From the NCBI GenBank assembly GCA_000017645.1, contig CP000781.1, positions 1,020,001 to 1,084,000 of the forward strand: a stretch of 64,000 bases of DNA. The letters are read 5' to 3'. A program made the position numbers and the translations under genes. Position 1 is the first letter of the stretch. Every line of letters begins with the position of its first letter. This document shows, in pieces, positions 7,725 to 19,475 of the stretch. This DNA comes from Xanthobacter autotrophicus Py2 (GTDB lineage Bacteria > Pseudomonadota > Alphaproteobacteria > Rhizobiales > Xanthobacteraceae). The notes beneath the pieces were generated by a model. The model saw nothing but the letters and a program-made list of their open reading frames with translations. It had not been told where the DNA came from and did no database searches.

Positions 7725-9785
7725 ATGTCCGGACCTGTCCATTGCGTTGTCGACGACGGCGTCGCTCTCGTCACCATCGACAATCCCCCGGTCAACGTCA
7801 CATCCCAAGCCGTGCGGCAGGGCCTTCAACGCGCGCTCGACCAAGCCGAGGCCGCGGGGGCGGGGCGGGTGGTGCTGACGGGCGCCGGCAAGACCTTCAT
7901 CGCCGGCGCCGACGCCAGGGAGTTCGCCGCCGCGCCTGTCGAACCTCACCTGCCGGACATCATCCGCCGGATCGAGGCCTTTCCGGTTCCAGTGGTCGCG
8001 GCCATCAACGGCGCGGCTCTCGGCGGCGGGCTGGAGGTGGCGCTGGCGTGCCGGGCCCGCATCGCCGCGCCCGGAGCAACACTCGGCCTGCCGGAAGTGA
8101 CGCTCGGCATCGTGCCGGGAGCCGGCGGCACCCAGCGGCTGCCGCGCCTCGTCGGCCTGGAGGCGGCGCTTTCATTGATCGGCGAGGGAAGGATCATCAA
8201 CGCGCACGAAGCGGAGGACATCGGGTTGATGGACGCCATCGCCGCCGATCCGGTGACCGTCGCCCGCACCTTTCCAATTCCGGACCGCCCCGCCACCGGC
8301 GCCTTGCCAGCCCCGCCGCCCGATCCCGCTGGGGTGGAGGCGGCGCGCAAGCAGGCAGGCAAGCGCAGCCCGGGCCAGATCGCGCCCCTGAAAGCCATCG
8401 ATCTCGTTGATGCTTCGACCCGCCAGTCGCTCGACGCGGGCCTGGCGCTGGAGCGCGAGACCTTCCTTACCCTGAAGACCTCGGATCAGGCGGCGGCTCT
8501 GCGCCATGTCTTCTTCGCCGAGCGTGCCGCCATGGCGCAGGGGAAAGGCGGTGGGACGGACATCGGATCCGCCGTGGTGGTGGGCGGCGGCACCATGGGC
8601 GCCGGCATTGCTTACGCCCTCGCCGGACTCGGCATCGCCGTGGCGCTGGTGGAAAGCGACGCCGCCGGCGTCGGGCGGGCGCGGGCCAATGTGGCGCGGC
8701 TCTATGCGGACGCGGTGAAGCGGGGCAAGACCACCGCCGGGGCCGCCGAGGCGGAGCAGGCCACGCGCTTCAGCTTCCATGAGGGCTATGGCGCGCTGCC
8801 GCCGGCCGACCTGGCCATAGAGGCGGTGTTCGAGGACATGGGGGTCAAGCGGGAGGTCTTCACCGCCCTCGACGCGGCGCTGCCGGAAAGCACCATCCTT
8901 GCCACCAACACCTCCTATCTCGACGTAAACCGTATCGCCGAGGCCGTGCGCCGTCCGGAGCGCTTCCTCGGGCTGCATTTCTTCAGCCCGGCCCACGTGA
9001 TGAAGCTCCTGGAGGTGATCCGGGCTCGGACCACCTCCGCCGAGACGCTGGCGACGGCGCTGCGCCTCGCCGCGCGGCTGAAGAAGATCCCGATCCTCGC
9101 CGGGGTGTGCGACGGCTTCATCGGCAACCGCATCCTCACCCGCTATCGCCAGACCTGCGACATCATGCTGATGGAAGGCGCGTTGCCGGCACAAGTGGAC
9201 CGGGCTCTGCGCGGCTTCGGCATGGCCATGGGCCCCTATGAGGTGCAGGACCTCTCCGGCCTCGACATCGCCTATGCCAACCGGAAAAGGCTCGGCTGGC
9301 GCACGAAGGACGGCTTCCGCTACATCCCCATCGCTGACCGCGTCGTCGAGGAGACCGGTCGGCTCGGACGCAAGACGGGCGCCGGGTGGTATGACTACGA
9401 CGGCGGCAAGGCCTCTCCCTCCACGTTGATCGACCGGATCGTGGTGGAGGAAGCCGTCCGCGCCGGCATCGCGCGCCGCGCCTTCTCCGACGAGGAGATC
9501 GTCGCCCGCGCCATCAGCTCCATGGTCGAGGAAGGCTTCCGCATCCTCGAGGAGGGCATCGCCGCGCGCGCCGCCGATATCGATCTCGTGATGATCCACG
9601 GCTACGCCTTCCCGCGCTGGCGTGGCGGGCCGATGCACCATGCCGGCCGCGTCGGCCTTTCCGAAATTGTCCGCCGGATCGAGGCCTTCGCCGTCGAGGA
9701 TCCGCTGTCCTGGGGCGTTCCCGAGCTCCTGCGCCGTGCGGCGCAGGAGGGCCTGAGCCCCGACGACCTGAAAGCTTCCCAATGA
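7725..9785 (+). CDS. Bifunctional enoyl-CoA hydratase/3-hydroxyacyl-CoA dehydrogenase (PimF/FadB-like)
   Basis: This 686-residue fusion has an N-terminal crotonase domain with both catalytic glutamates visible in GGGLEVALA and LGLPEVTLGIVPGAGGT. The C-terminal NAD-dependent dehydrogenase has VVGGGTMGAGIAYALAGLG, the catalytic HFFSPAHVMKLLEVI, GFIGNR and a final helical domain with GRKTGAGWYDYD. It hydrates enoyl-CoA and oxidises the 3-hydroxyacyl-CoA. The start at 7725 is chosen because AGGTGAGG lies just upstream and the crotonase domain begins there; an in-frame ATG at 7671 lacks this. Its stop overlaps the thiolase start. Position after badHI-aliBA suggests a PimF-like role in pimeloyl-CoA beta-oxidation. 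Confidence 0.88.
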   Translation: MSGPVHCVVDDGVALVTIDNPPVNVTSQAVRQGLQRALDQAEAAGAGRVVLTGAGKTFIAGADAREFAAAPVEPHLPDIIRRIEAFPVPVVAAINGAALGGGLEVALACRARIAAPGATLGLPEVTLGIVPGAGGTQRLPRLVGLEAALSLIGEGRIINAHEAEDIGLMDAIAADPVTVARTFPIPDRPATGALPAPPPDPAGVEAARKQAGKRSPGQIAPLKAIDLVDASTRQSLDAGLALERETFLTLKTSDQAAALRHVFFAERAAMAQGKGGGTDIGSAVVVGGGTMGAGIAYALAGLGIAVALVESDAAGVGRARANVARLYADAVKRGKTTAGAAEAEQATRFSFHEGYGALPPADLAIEAVFEDMGVKREVFTALDAALPESTILATNTSYLDVNRIAEAVRRPERFLGLHFFSPAHVMKLLEVIRARTTSAETLATALRLAARLKKIPILAGVCDGFIGNRILTRYRQTCDIMLMEGALPAQVDRALRGFGMAMGPYEVQDLSGLDIAYANRKRLGWRTKDGFRYIPIADRVVEETGRLGRKTGAGWYDYDGGKASPSTLIDRIVVEEAVRAGIARRAFSDEEIVARAISSMVEEGFRILEEGIAARAADIDLVMIHGYAFPRWRGGPMHHAGRVGLSEIVRRIEAFAVEDPLSWGVPELLRRAAQEGLSPDDLKASQ

Positions 9786-10984
9786 CCGACGCCTTCGTCT
9801 GCGATTTCATCCGCACCCCCATTGGCCGCTATGGCGGCGCGCTCGCGCCGGTGCGCGCCGACGACCTCGCCGCGCTGCCACTCGGCGCCCTCCTTGCCCG
9901 CAATCCCGGCCTCGATCCCGCCGCCGTGGAGGAGGTGTGGATGGGCTGCGCCAACCAGGCGGGCGAGGACAACCGCAACGTGGCGCGCATGGCGCTGCTG
10001 CTCGCCGGCCTGCCGCAGAGCGTGCCCGGCGTCACGGTCAACCGCTTGTGCGGCTCCGGGCTGGAAGCAGTGGCGGCGGCGGCCCGCGCCATAAGGTCCG
10101 GCGACATGGAGCTCGCCATCGCCGGTGGGGTTGAAAGCATGACCCGTGCGCCCTTCGTGATGCCCAAGGGATCGTCGGCGTGGTCTCGCGCGACGGAGAT
10201 CCACGACACCACCATCGGCTGGCGCTTCGTCAATCCCCGCATGGCGCAGGACTACGGCACTGATTCCATGCCCGAGACGGCGCAGAATCTGGCCGACGAA
10301 CACGCCATCAGCCGCGCCGACCAGGACGCCTTCGCCCTCAGGTCCCAGGAGAAGGCGGCGGCGGCCCAGGCGAGCGGCCGGCTTGCCGCCGAGATCCTGC
10401 CCGTCAGCGTGCCGCTCGGCCGTGGCAAGACGGAAGAGGTGGCGAAAGACGAGCACCCGCGCGCCACGACCCTCGCCGATCTCGCTAAGCTCAAGCCCAT
10501 CACCCGGCCCGATGGCTCGGTGACCGCCGGCAATGCCAGCGGCGTCAATGACGGGGCGGCGGCGCTCATCGTGGCTTCGCAGGCGGCGGCGAAGCGCTTC
10601 GGGCTCACCCCCCTTGCCCGTGTGGTGGCCGGGGCGTCGGCGGGTGTCGCGCCGCGCATCATGGGCATTGGTCCCGTGCCGGCGGTGGGGAAGCTCTGCG
10701 CAAAGACCGGGGTCGGGCTGGAGGCCATCGACATCATCGAGCTGAACGAGGCCTTCGCCGCCCAAGCCCTCGCGGTGCTGCGCGCGCTTCGCCTCAGCGA
10801 CGACGATCCGCGGGTGAACCCAAATGGCGGCGCCATCGCGCTCGGCCATCCCCTCGGCATGAGCGGGGCGCGCATCGCCGGATCGGCGGCGCTGGAGCTG
10901 GCGCGTGGCGCGGGCCGCCATGCGCTGGCGACCATGTGCGTGGGCGTGGGCCAGGGCGCCGCGCTGTTGCTGGAGCGGATTTGA
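9782..10984 (+). CDS. Acetyl-CoA acyltransferase (thiolase, PimB/PcaF-like)
   Basis: This 400-residue thiolase has the nucleophile Cys90 in VNRLCGSGLEAV, His356 in GHPLGMSGAR and a second active-site Cys386 in MCVGVGQG. The stretch AGGVESMTRAPFVM is typical of the 3-oxoadipyl-CoA/acetyl-CoA acyltransferase branch. The ATG overlaps the stop of the preceding hydratase/dehydrogenase gene by four bases (ATGA), so the two are translationally coupled. Together they complete a beta-oxidation round for the dicarboxylyl-CoA released by BadI. The thiolytic reaction is known for the family; chain-length preference is not visible. Confidence 0.9.
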   Translation: MTDAFVCDFIRTPIGRYGGALAPVRADDLAALPLGALLARNPGLDPAAVEEVWMGCANQAGEDNRNVARMALLLAGLPQSVPGVTVNRLCGSGLEAVAAAARAIRSGDMELAIAGGVESMTRAPFVMPKGSSAWSRATEIHDTTIGWRFVNPRMAQDYGTDSMPETAQNLADEHAISRADQDAFALRSQEKAAAAQASGRLAAEILPVSVPLGRGKTEEVAKDEHPRATTLADLAKLKPITRPDGSVTAGNASGVNDGAAALIVASQAAAKRFGLTPLARVVAGASAGVAPRIMGIGPVPAVGKLCAKTGVGLEAIDIIELNEAFAAQALAVLRALRLSDDDPRVNPNGGAIALGHPLGMSGARIAGSAALELARGAGRHALATMCVGVGQGAALLLERI

Positions 10985-13815
<2,831 letters not shown>

Positions 13816-13839
13816 TTCCCCTCGCCCTGGGAGAAGCGG

Positions 13840-13867
13840 GCGGGGCGCGTCAGGGCACGCGCCCCGC
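13840..13867. repeat. Strong GC hairpin after the amine dehydrogenase gene
   Basis: GCGGGGCGCGT (13840-13850) pairs exactly with 13857-13867 across a 6-base loop, and a second GC hairpin follows directly (GCCCGGC-N4-GCCGGGC). There is no T-run, so it more likely shapes mRNA stability between the abundant dehydrogenase message and the downstream genes than ends transcription. Confidence 0.45.
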
Positions 13868-13984
13868 ATGCCCGGCTGCGGCCGGGCCCCAATGCCGCCG
13901 GTGGAACGGCGCGGCGCGTCGTGGCGGGCACGATCCCGCACGCGCAGGCACAGCCAACAAGAAGATCCAGAGGGCGAGCACCCC

Positions 13985-16147
13985 ATGATTCCGAACGGCA
14001 TCGAACCGTCCCAGATCACGCGCATCCTGTTCCAGGACTTTTCGCCCTGGATGCTGGCGCTCTTCTATGTCTATGCCATCGGCGCCATCTTCGCGTTCTG
14101 CTGGGGCGTCTATGTGCAGGTCCGCAAGTATCGCAGCGGTCGCAACGGCGCGCGGCTGAGCTGGGCGAACCTTGGCCGGCGCCTCGCCGACACGGCAAAA
14201 GTGATCGCCTCCCACCGCACGCTGCGGCGGCGGGATGCGGCGGCCGGGCGGCTGCATGCCTTCATCTTCTACGGCTTCACACTGCTCTTCATCGGCACCG
14301 CCACCATTACCTTGCAGGAAGACATTCTCGGCCCGCTTGTCGGCCTGAACTTCTGGCACGGGTATTTCTATCTGCTGTTCAAGCTGGCCATGACCATTGC
14401 CGGCACCGGATTTATCTGCGGCCTCGCCTACATGATGTGGCGGCGGGGCTGGCTGCGCCCGCCGAAACTCGACTACACCCGCCCCGACCGCACCCCGCAG
14501 GATGCCGACTTCTCCCGCGAGCGCTACCGCATGGAGGACTGGGCCTTCCTGTGGACGCTGCTGCTCATCGGCATTACCGGCTTCCTGCTCTCCGGCGCGC
14601 GCATGGTGTGGCTCCAGGGCGATCCGGCGGTGTGGGACACGCGGTGGTGGGCGCCGGTGGGCGCCAGCATCGCCGCCGGGCTGAAGGCCGTGGGCTTCAC
14701 CAGCGCCGGTGCCGGGGCGTTGCGCATGGGCCTTTGGTGGGTGCACGGAGTGCTGGCGCTCACCTTCATCGCCCTCATTCCCTATACCAAGGCCAAGCAC
14801 ATCTTCACTGCCGCCACCTCCTGGCTGCTGCGCGATTCCGATGCCGCGCGCCGGCTGCCGCTGGGCGACCTCGACGCCGACCGCATCGGCTATCGCGAGC
14901 TGGGCGATGTGGCGAGCCGCTATCTGGTCCAGGCCGATGCCTGCACCAAGTGCGGCCGCTGCCACGAAGCCTGCCCGGCGCGGGCGGCCGGCTATCCGCT
15001 CTCCCCGCGCGACGTGGTACTGACCCTGCGTGAGCAGGCCAACGCCCATCTCGGCGAGGTGCTGCCGAAGCCGCGCGCGGCCGGCTGCGCCACCCCGCTC
15101 ATCGGCCTCGCCAGCGGCGAGATCCGGCCGGAGACGCTCTGGTCGTGCCGCCAGTGCGGCGCCTGCACGGAAATCTGCCCGGTGGGGGTGGAGCACGTAC
15201 CGCTCATCAACATGCTCCGCCGCACGCTGGTGGACGAAGGCGAGATGGACCCGGCGCTCCAGCGCACTCTCGGCGCGGTGAACAAGACCGGCAATTGCTT
15301 CAACGAAAGTCGCCGCAAGCGGCCCAACTGGACCAAGGACCTGCCCTTCAAGATCAAGGATGCGCGCAAGGAGCCGGTGGACGTGCTCTGGTTCGTGGGA
15401 GACTACGCAAGCTTCGATCCGCGCAACCAGAAGGTCAGCCGCGCTTTCGCCCGCATCCTCCATGCCGCCGGCATCGACTTCGGCATCCTCTACGAGGGCG
15501 AGACCACCGCTGGCAACGATGTACGCCGCGTGGGCGAGGAAGGGCTGTTCCAGCAACTCGCCGAGGGCAATATCGCGACGCTGGAAGGTTGCGCCTTCGC
15601 CCGCATCGTCACCACGGACCCGCACTCCTTCAACACGCTCAAGAACGAGTATCCGGACCTCGGCGGCGCCTACACTGTGAGCCACGCCAGCGCCTTCCTG
15701 AAGGAGCTGATCGAGGAGGGCCGCATCGCCCCGGCCCGCAAGCTGGACTTCACCGTCACCTATCACGACCCCTGCCATCTGGGTCGCCTGAACAAGGGCT
15801 ATGACGCCCCGCGCGAAGTGCTGGCCGCGACCGGGGTGAAGCTCGTGGAACTGGGCAAGAGCCGCGACAATTCCTTCTGCTGCGGCGGCGGTGGCGGGCG
15901 TGTGTGGGTGCCCGATCCGCCCGGCACCACCAAGGCGGGCGAGATCCGCGCGCGGGAGGCGGCGGAGATCTCCGGCCTCGACGCCCTGGTGGTCAACTGC
16001 CCCAAGTGCATGACCATGCTGGAAGACGCGGTGAAGACCACCGGCAATGAGCGCAACTTCCGTGTGCTGGAGCTGACCGAGCTGCTCGCCGAGGCGCTCG
16101 AACCGGCGGAACCCGTCGCGCTCGCCGCCCCCGCAGCGGTCGTCTGA
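13985..16147 (+). CDS. Membrane Fe-S oxidoreductase, DgcB-like (ETF to quinone)
   Basis: This 720-residue protein starts with a membrane domain of about five helices (for example LALFYVYAIGAIFAFCWG). It continues with a double 4Fe-4S ferredoxin domain (CTKCGRCHEACPA and CRQCGACTEICPV) and ends with two cysteine-rich CCG-type segments (CHLGRLNKGY...NSFCCGGGGGR and CPKCMTM). This is the layout of DgcB-type proteins in dimethylglycine and related demethylation clusters, where it is thought to take electrons from ETF into the quinone pool. It sits between the amine dehydrogenase and the etf genes, which fits that role. The start at 13985 is set by the onset of the membrane domain, with AGAGGGCGAG upstream. 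Confidence 0.83.
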   Translation: MIPNGIEPSQITRILFQDFSPWMLALFYVYAIGAIFAFCWGVYVQVRKYRSGRNGARLSWANLGRRLADTAKVIASHRTLRRRDAAAGRLHAFIFYGFTLLFIGTATITLQEDILGPLVGLNFWHGYFYLLFKLAMTIAGTGFICGLAYMMWRRGWLRPPKLDYTRPDRTPQDADFSRERYRMEDWAFLWTLLLIGITGFLLSGARMVWLQGDPAVWDTRWWAPVGASIAAGLKAVGFTSAGAGALRMGLWWVHGVLALTFIALIPYTKAKHIFTAATSWLLRDSDAARRLPLGDLDADRIGYRELGDVASRYLVQADACTKCGRCHEACPARAAGYPLSPRDVVLTLREQANAHLGEVLPKPRAAGCATPLIGLASGEIRPETLWSCRQCGACTEICPVGVEHVPLINMLRRTLVDEGEMDPALQRTLGAVNKTGNCFNESRRKRPNWTKDLPFKIKDARKEPVDVLWFVGDYASFDPRNQKVSRAFARILHAAGIDFGILYEGETTAGNDVRRVGEEGLFQQLAEGNIATLEGCAFARIVTTDPHSFNTLKNEYPDLGGAYTVSHASAFLKELIEEGRIAPARKLDFTVTYHDPCHLGRLNKGYDAPREVLAATGVKLVELGKSRDNSFCCGGGGGRVWVPDPPGTTKAGEIRAREAAEISGLDALVVNCPKCMTMLEDAVKTTGNERNFRVLELTELLAEALEPAEPVALAAPAAVV

Positions 16148-16150
16148 GCG

Positions 16151-17551
16151 ATGGACGCGCCCGCCGACATGGCCGAGCTGACGGGTGCGCTTCTCGCCCG
16201 TGGGGATGCCTATCTGGCGCTGCCGGCCTACGGCGCCGACGGCGCGCGGGGCGACCGGACGGCGCTGGCGCGGCTGCTGCTGGCCAATGCGCGCCTCAAG
16301 CTGGTGTTCGCCGGGCTGTCCTTTACGCCGCCGGCCTTTCTCGACCTTCTTGCCGGGGAGGAGCGGCCCGCCATCCGCCAGCGCATCGTGCGCAATCCGG
16401 CCACCTCCGGAGAGACGCTGCTGCGCCTCGCCCGCCACATGGAGGGCGCACCCATGCGAGCGGCGGTGGCGGGCCATGTCCATACGCCGGAGACGGTGCT
16501 GGCGGGCCTCGCCGCCGATGCGGATAGCACCGTGCGCGCCGCGCTGCTGCGCAATCCCGCGACGCCCGCCTCGGCACTCCATGCGGTGCTCGACGGTGCG
16601 ACCGGAGTGGAGCGCGCCGGACTTGCCCGGCATCCGCGTGCGGATGGGGACCTGCTGCGCGCCCTTCTCGCCGGCGGGGAAGCCGCCGTCCGCGCGGAGG
16701 TGGTGGCTCATCCCCATTGCCCGCTCACCCGCGTGGCAGACGCCTGCGTGGATAGTGATGCCGCCATCCGGCGGCGCGCGGCGGCCAATCCGGCCCTGCC
16801 GCCCACCCTGCGGCAGGCGCTGCTGCGCGATCCCGACCCGGCGGTGCGGGCCGAGGCCTTGCGCCGTCTTGCGGAGCGGCATGACGTGACGCTGGCGGAT
16901 GATGGCGACGTGCGGGTCCGCCGGGCTCAGGCGCGGCATGAGGCGCTGCCGCAGGATCTGGCGGAAGCCCTCTCCCGCGATGGGGACGTGTGGGTGCGCA
17001 CCTGGCTTGCCGGTAATCCCGGCCTTCCGGCAGCGGTGATCCGTGGTCTCTGCCAGGATGCTCACCCGGGCGTGCGCCATGCCGCCGGCCGCAACCTCCA
17101 TTGCCCCGCCGATGCGCTCGCCCGCCTCGCTCGCGATGCCGACGACTGGGTACGCGCCGCCGTTGCCTGCCGCGCCGATCTGCCGTCCGACGCCCTGCGC
17201 CGGCTGGAGGGGGAGGGGACGGTGGATGTGGCCTCGGCCGTCGCCCGCAATCCGATGGCGCGGGAGGAGGTGTTGCGCCGCCTCGCCGTGCATTCTGAGG
17301 CGGACGTACGCCGTGCCGTGGCGCTCAATCCAGAAGCGCCGGCCTCGGCGCTCCGGTTGCTGCTGGACGACGCCTACGGGCTCAACCGGGCCTTCGCCGT
17401 CCGCCACCCCAACCTGCCGTTCGCGGACGCCTGGCGGTGCGCCGACGATGGTGAGCCGCAGGTGCGCTTCGCGGTGGGCAAGCGTGCCGTCTTCTCCTGC
17501 GCCGCCGCATCGCGCGCGGCGCGCACTCCCGAACCCTTCCAACAGCCGTGA
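16151..17551 (+). CDS. Leucine-rich repeat variant (LRV)-like solenoid protein
   Basis: This 466-residue protein is built of about 24-residue repeats, each with the pattern R-N-P-A/H-x3-x-L-x-x-L-A, for example RNPATSGETLLRLA, RNPATPASALHAVL and LNPEAPASALRLLL. Such LRV/HEAT-like solenoids are protein-binding scaffolds. No Cys cluster, signal peptide or membrane segment is seen. It starts three bases after the DgcB-like gene and overlaps the region before etfB, so it is part of the electron-transfer operon. Its job is unknown; assisting assembly or docking of the dehydrogenase, ETF or Fe-S protein is speculation from position. Confidence 0.7.
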   Translation: MDAPADMAELTGALLARGDAYLALPAYGADGARGDRTALARLLLANARLKLVFAGLSFTPPAFLDLLAGEERPAIRQRIVRNPATSGETLLRLARHMEGAPMRAAVAGHVHTPETVLAGLAADADSTVRAALLRNPATPASALHAVLDGATGVERAGLARHPRADGDLLRALLAGGEAAVRAEVVAHPHCPLTRVADACVDSDAAIRRRAAANPALPPTLRQALLRDPDPAVRAEALRRLAERHDVTLADDGDVRVRRAQARHEALPQDLAEALSRDGDVWVRTWLAGNPGLPAAVIRGLCQDAHPGVRHAAGRNLHCPADALARLARDADDWVRAAVACRADLPSDALRRLEGEGTVDVASAVARNPMAREEVLRRLAVHSEADVRRAVALNPEAPASALRLLLDDAYGLNRAFAVRHPNLPFADAWRCADDGEPQVRFAVGKRAVFSCAAASRAARTPEPFQQP

Positions 17552-17559
17552 GGACACCC

Positions 17560-18354
17560 ATGAAAATACTCGTGCCGGTGAAACGTGTCGCTTCGCTCGA
17601 CGACGAGTTCGAGCTTCGCGACGACGGCCGCGATGTCGATCCCGACTTCTGCGAGCACGACCTCAACGAATTCGACGAATATGCGCTGGAGGCGGCGGTC
17701 CAGATCAAGGAAGCCGCACCCGAGGGCGTGGTTGAGGTGGTGGTGCTCACCGTCGGGCCGGAGGATGCCGACGACGTGTTGCGCAAGGCCCTCGCCAAGG
17801 GCGCCGACCGCGCGATCCGCGTGGATGACGCCGACCTTGGCGACGCCGACCGGGTCGCCATCGCCCGCGTCATCGCCAAGGTGGCAGAGAACGAGGAACC
17901 CGGCCTCGTGCTGTGCGGCGCCCAGTCCGCCGACCAGGGGCATGCGCAGACGGGCATGTCCGTGGGCACGCTGCTCGGCTGGGCGCGCACGGCGGTGGTC
18001 TCCAGGCTCGATTTCAAGCCGGGTGCATCTTTTGCCCAGGTGGAGCGGGAGCTGGAAGGCGGCCTCGTGGAGCGTCTCGAGGTGGAGACGCCTGCAGTGC
18101 TTACCATCCAGCTCGGCATCAACACGCCGCGCTACGCCTCGCTGCGCTCTATCAAGCAGGCCAACGCCAAGGCCATCGAGTGCGTGTCCCCGCGCGATAT
18201 CGGCCTTGCGGACGCTGAGATCGGGTCGGCCGGGTCGCTGAGCCGGGTGCGGCGCGTCTTCGTGCCCGAGCGGGGCCGGGGCGAGATCATCGAGGGCACG
18301 CCCGCGCAGCAGGCGGCCCGTCTTCTGGAAATCATCACGGAGGTGAAGGGCTGA
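17560..18354 (+). CDS. etfB: Electron transfer flavoprotein subunit beta
   Basis: This 264-residue protein begins MKILVPVKRV and carries the ETF-beta signature GAQSADQGHAQTG and the ending typical of FixA/EtfB. It pairs with EtfA in the cytoplasm and binds AMP. The Met at 17560 is chosen over a GTG at 17548 because GAGGACA lies just upstream and MKILVPVKR is the standard N-terminus. It shares its operon with the amine dehydrogenase and the next gene, etfA, whose ATG overlaps its stop (TGATG). It probably serves this dehydrogenase and possibly other acyl-CoA dehydrogenases. Confidence 0.92.
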   Translation: MKILVPVKRVASLDDEFELRDDGRDVDPDFCEHDLNEFDEYALEAAVQIKEAAPEGVVEVVVLTVGPEDADDVLRKALAKGADRAIRVDDADLGDADRVAIARVIAKVAENEEPGLVLCGAQSADQGHAQTGMSVGTLLGWARTAVVSRLDFKPGASFAQVERELEGGLVERLEVETPAVLTIQLGINTPRYASLRSIKQANAKAIECVSPRDIGLADAEIGSAGSLSRVRRVFVPERGRGEIIEGTPAQQAARLLEIITEVKG

Positions 18355-19325
18355 TGTCCGGAATTCTCATTCTGGCCGAGCACAGGCGCGGCGTGCTGCG
18401 GGACGCCACGCTGGAGGCCATCGGCGCCGCCGGCGAGCTGAAGGGCGCCCTCGGCGGCCCCGTCACCGTGCTGGTCATTGCCGCCGATCCTTCACCCTTC
18501 GTCGGCGCCGTCAGCGTCGGCGCGGTGGACGAGGTGATCACCGTCGCCCGCCCCGATGCGGAGACCTTCGAGCCGCACGTCTATGAGGCGGTGCTGAAGG
18601 CCGTCATCTCCGCGCGCGCGCCCTCCCTCGTGCTGATGCCGCACAGCGTGGACAGCTTTGCGCTCGCTCCCGCCGTCGCGGTGGGCCTCGGCCTCGGCTT
18701 TGCCACCGACGTGTTCGGCCTTGCCGTCGAGGACGGCGAGGTGGTGGCGACGCGGGCGGGCTACAACGAGAAGGTCTTCGTGGAGATCGACTTTCCCGGC
18801 CGGTCCGGCGTGCTTGTCACCCTGCGCGGCGGCGCCTTCGCGCCAGCCACCGTGCCGGCGAGCCCGACCGTCTCGGCGCTGGATGCGGGCGAGGGCAAGC
18901 CGCGCAGCCGGCACCTGGAGTGGCGCGATCCGCCGGCCAGCGGCGGCATCGACATTCCCGGCTCGCCCTTCATCCTGTCCATCGGCCGCGGGGTCGGGGA
19001 CGAGGCCAACGTGGCCCAGTTCCTGGAGCTGGCCGAGGGGCTCGGTGCCACGCTCGGCTGCTCGCGGCCCATCGCCGACAGCGGCTGGCTACCCAAGGCC
19101 CGGCAGGTGGGCCAGTCCGGCCAGCTGGCGGCCAAGTGCAACCTCTACATCGCCATGGGCATCTCCGGCTCGGTGCAGCACCAGTGGGGCATGAAGCACG
19201 TGGAGAACATCGTCGCGATCAACAAGGATCCGGAGGCCTCGATCTTCACCATCGCTCGCTACGGCATCGTCGGCGACATGCTTGAGATCGCCGAAGAACT
19301 GCGCAAGCAGCAGGGTATCCAGTAA
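18354..19325 (+). CDS. etfA: Electron transfer flavoprotein subunit alpha
   Basis: This 323-residue EtfA has an N-terminal domain with LAEHRRGVLRDATLEAIGAAGEL and a C-terminal FAD domain with LGCSRPIADSGWLPKARQVGQSG, AMGISGSVQHQWGM and IVAINKDPEASIF. It carries FAD and accepts electrons one at a time from the amine dehydrogenase, passing them to a quinone-linked partner, here probably the Fe-S protein at 13985. The start codon overlaps the etfB stop by one base. An inverted repeat without a T-run (GCGGCCGGG, 19338-19346, pairing with 19368-19376) lies after the stop. Confidence 0.92.
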   Translation: MSGILILAEHRRGVLRDATLEAIGAAGELKGALGGPVTVLVIAADPSPFVGAVSVGAVDEVITVARPDAETFEPHVYEAVLKAVISARAPSLVLMPHSVDSFALAPAVAVGLGLGFATDVFGLAVEDGEVVATRAGYNEKVFVEIDFPGRSGVLVTLRGGAFAPATVPASPTVSALDAGEGKPRSRHLEWRDPPASGGIDIPGSPFILSIGRGVGDEANVAQFLELAEGLGATLGCSRPIADSGWLPKARQVGQSGQLAAKCNLYIAMGISGSVQHQWGMKHVENIVAINKDPEASIFTIARYGIVGDMLEIAEELRKQQGIQ

Positions 19326-19475
19326 AGCGCAAGGACAGCGGCCGGGGCCATCGATCGCCAAGTCGATCCCGGCCGCAACAGTTTCACGAAACAAGCGGTC
19401 TCACCAAACAAAAGCGTCCGGACGGGACGGCGGCGCAGTCTGCTTCACCCGCAACGCCGGACAAGGGAGGACAAC

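Noticed and set aside
13850..17557. Minus-strand open frame of more than 1,200 codons opposite the Fe-S and LRV genes
   Set aside because: It has no recognisable motif and mirrors the well-supported plus-strand genes; GC-rich codon use leaves antisense frames open.
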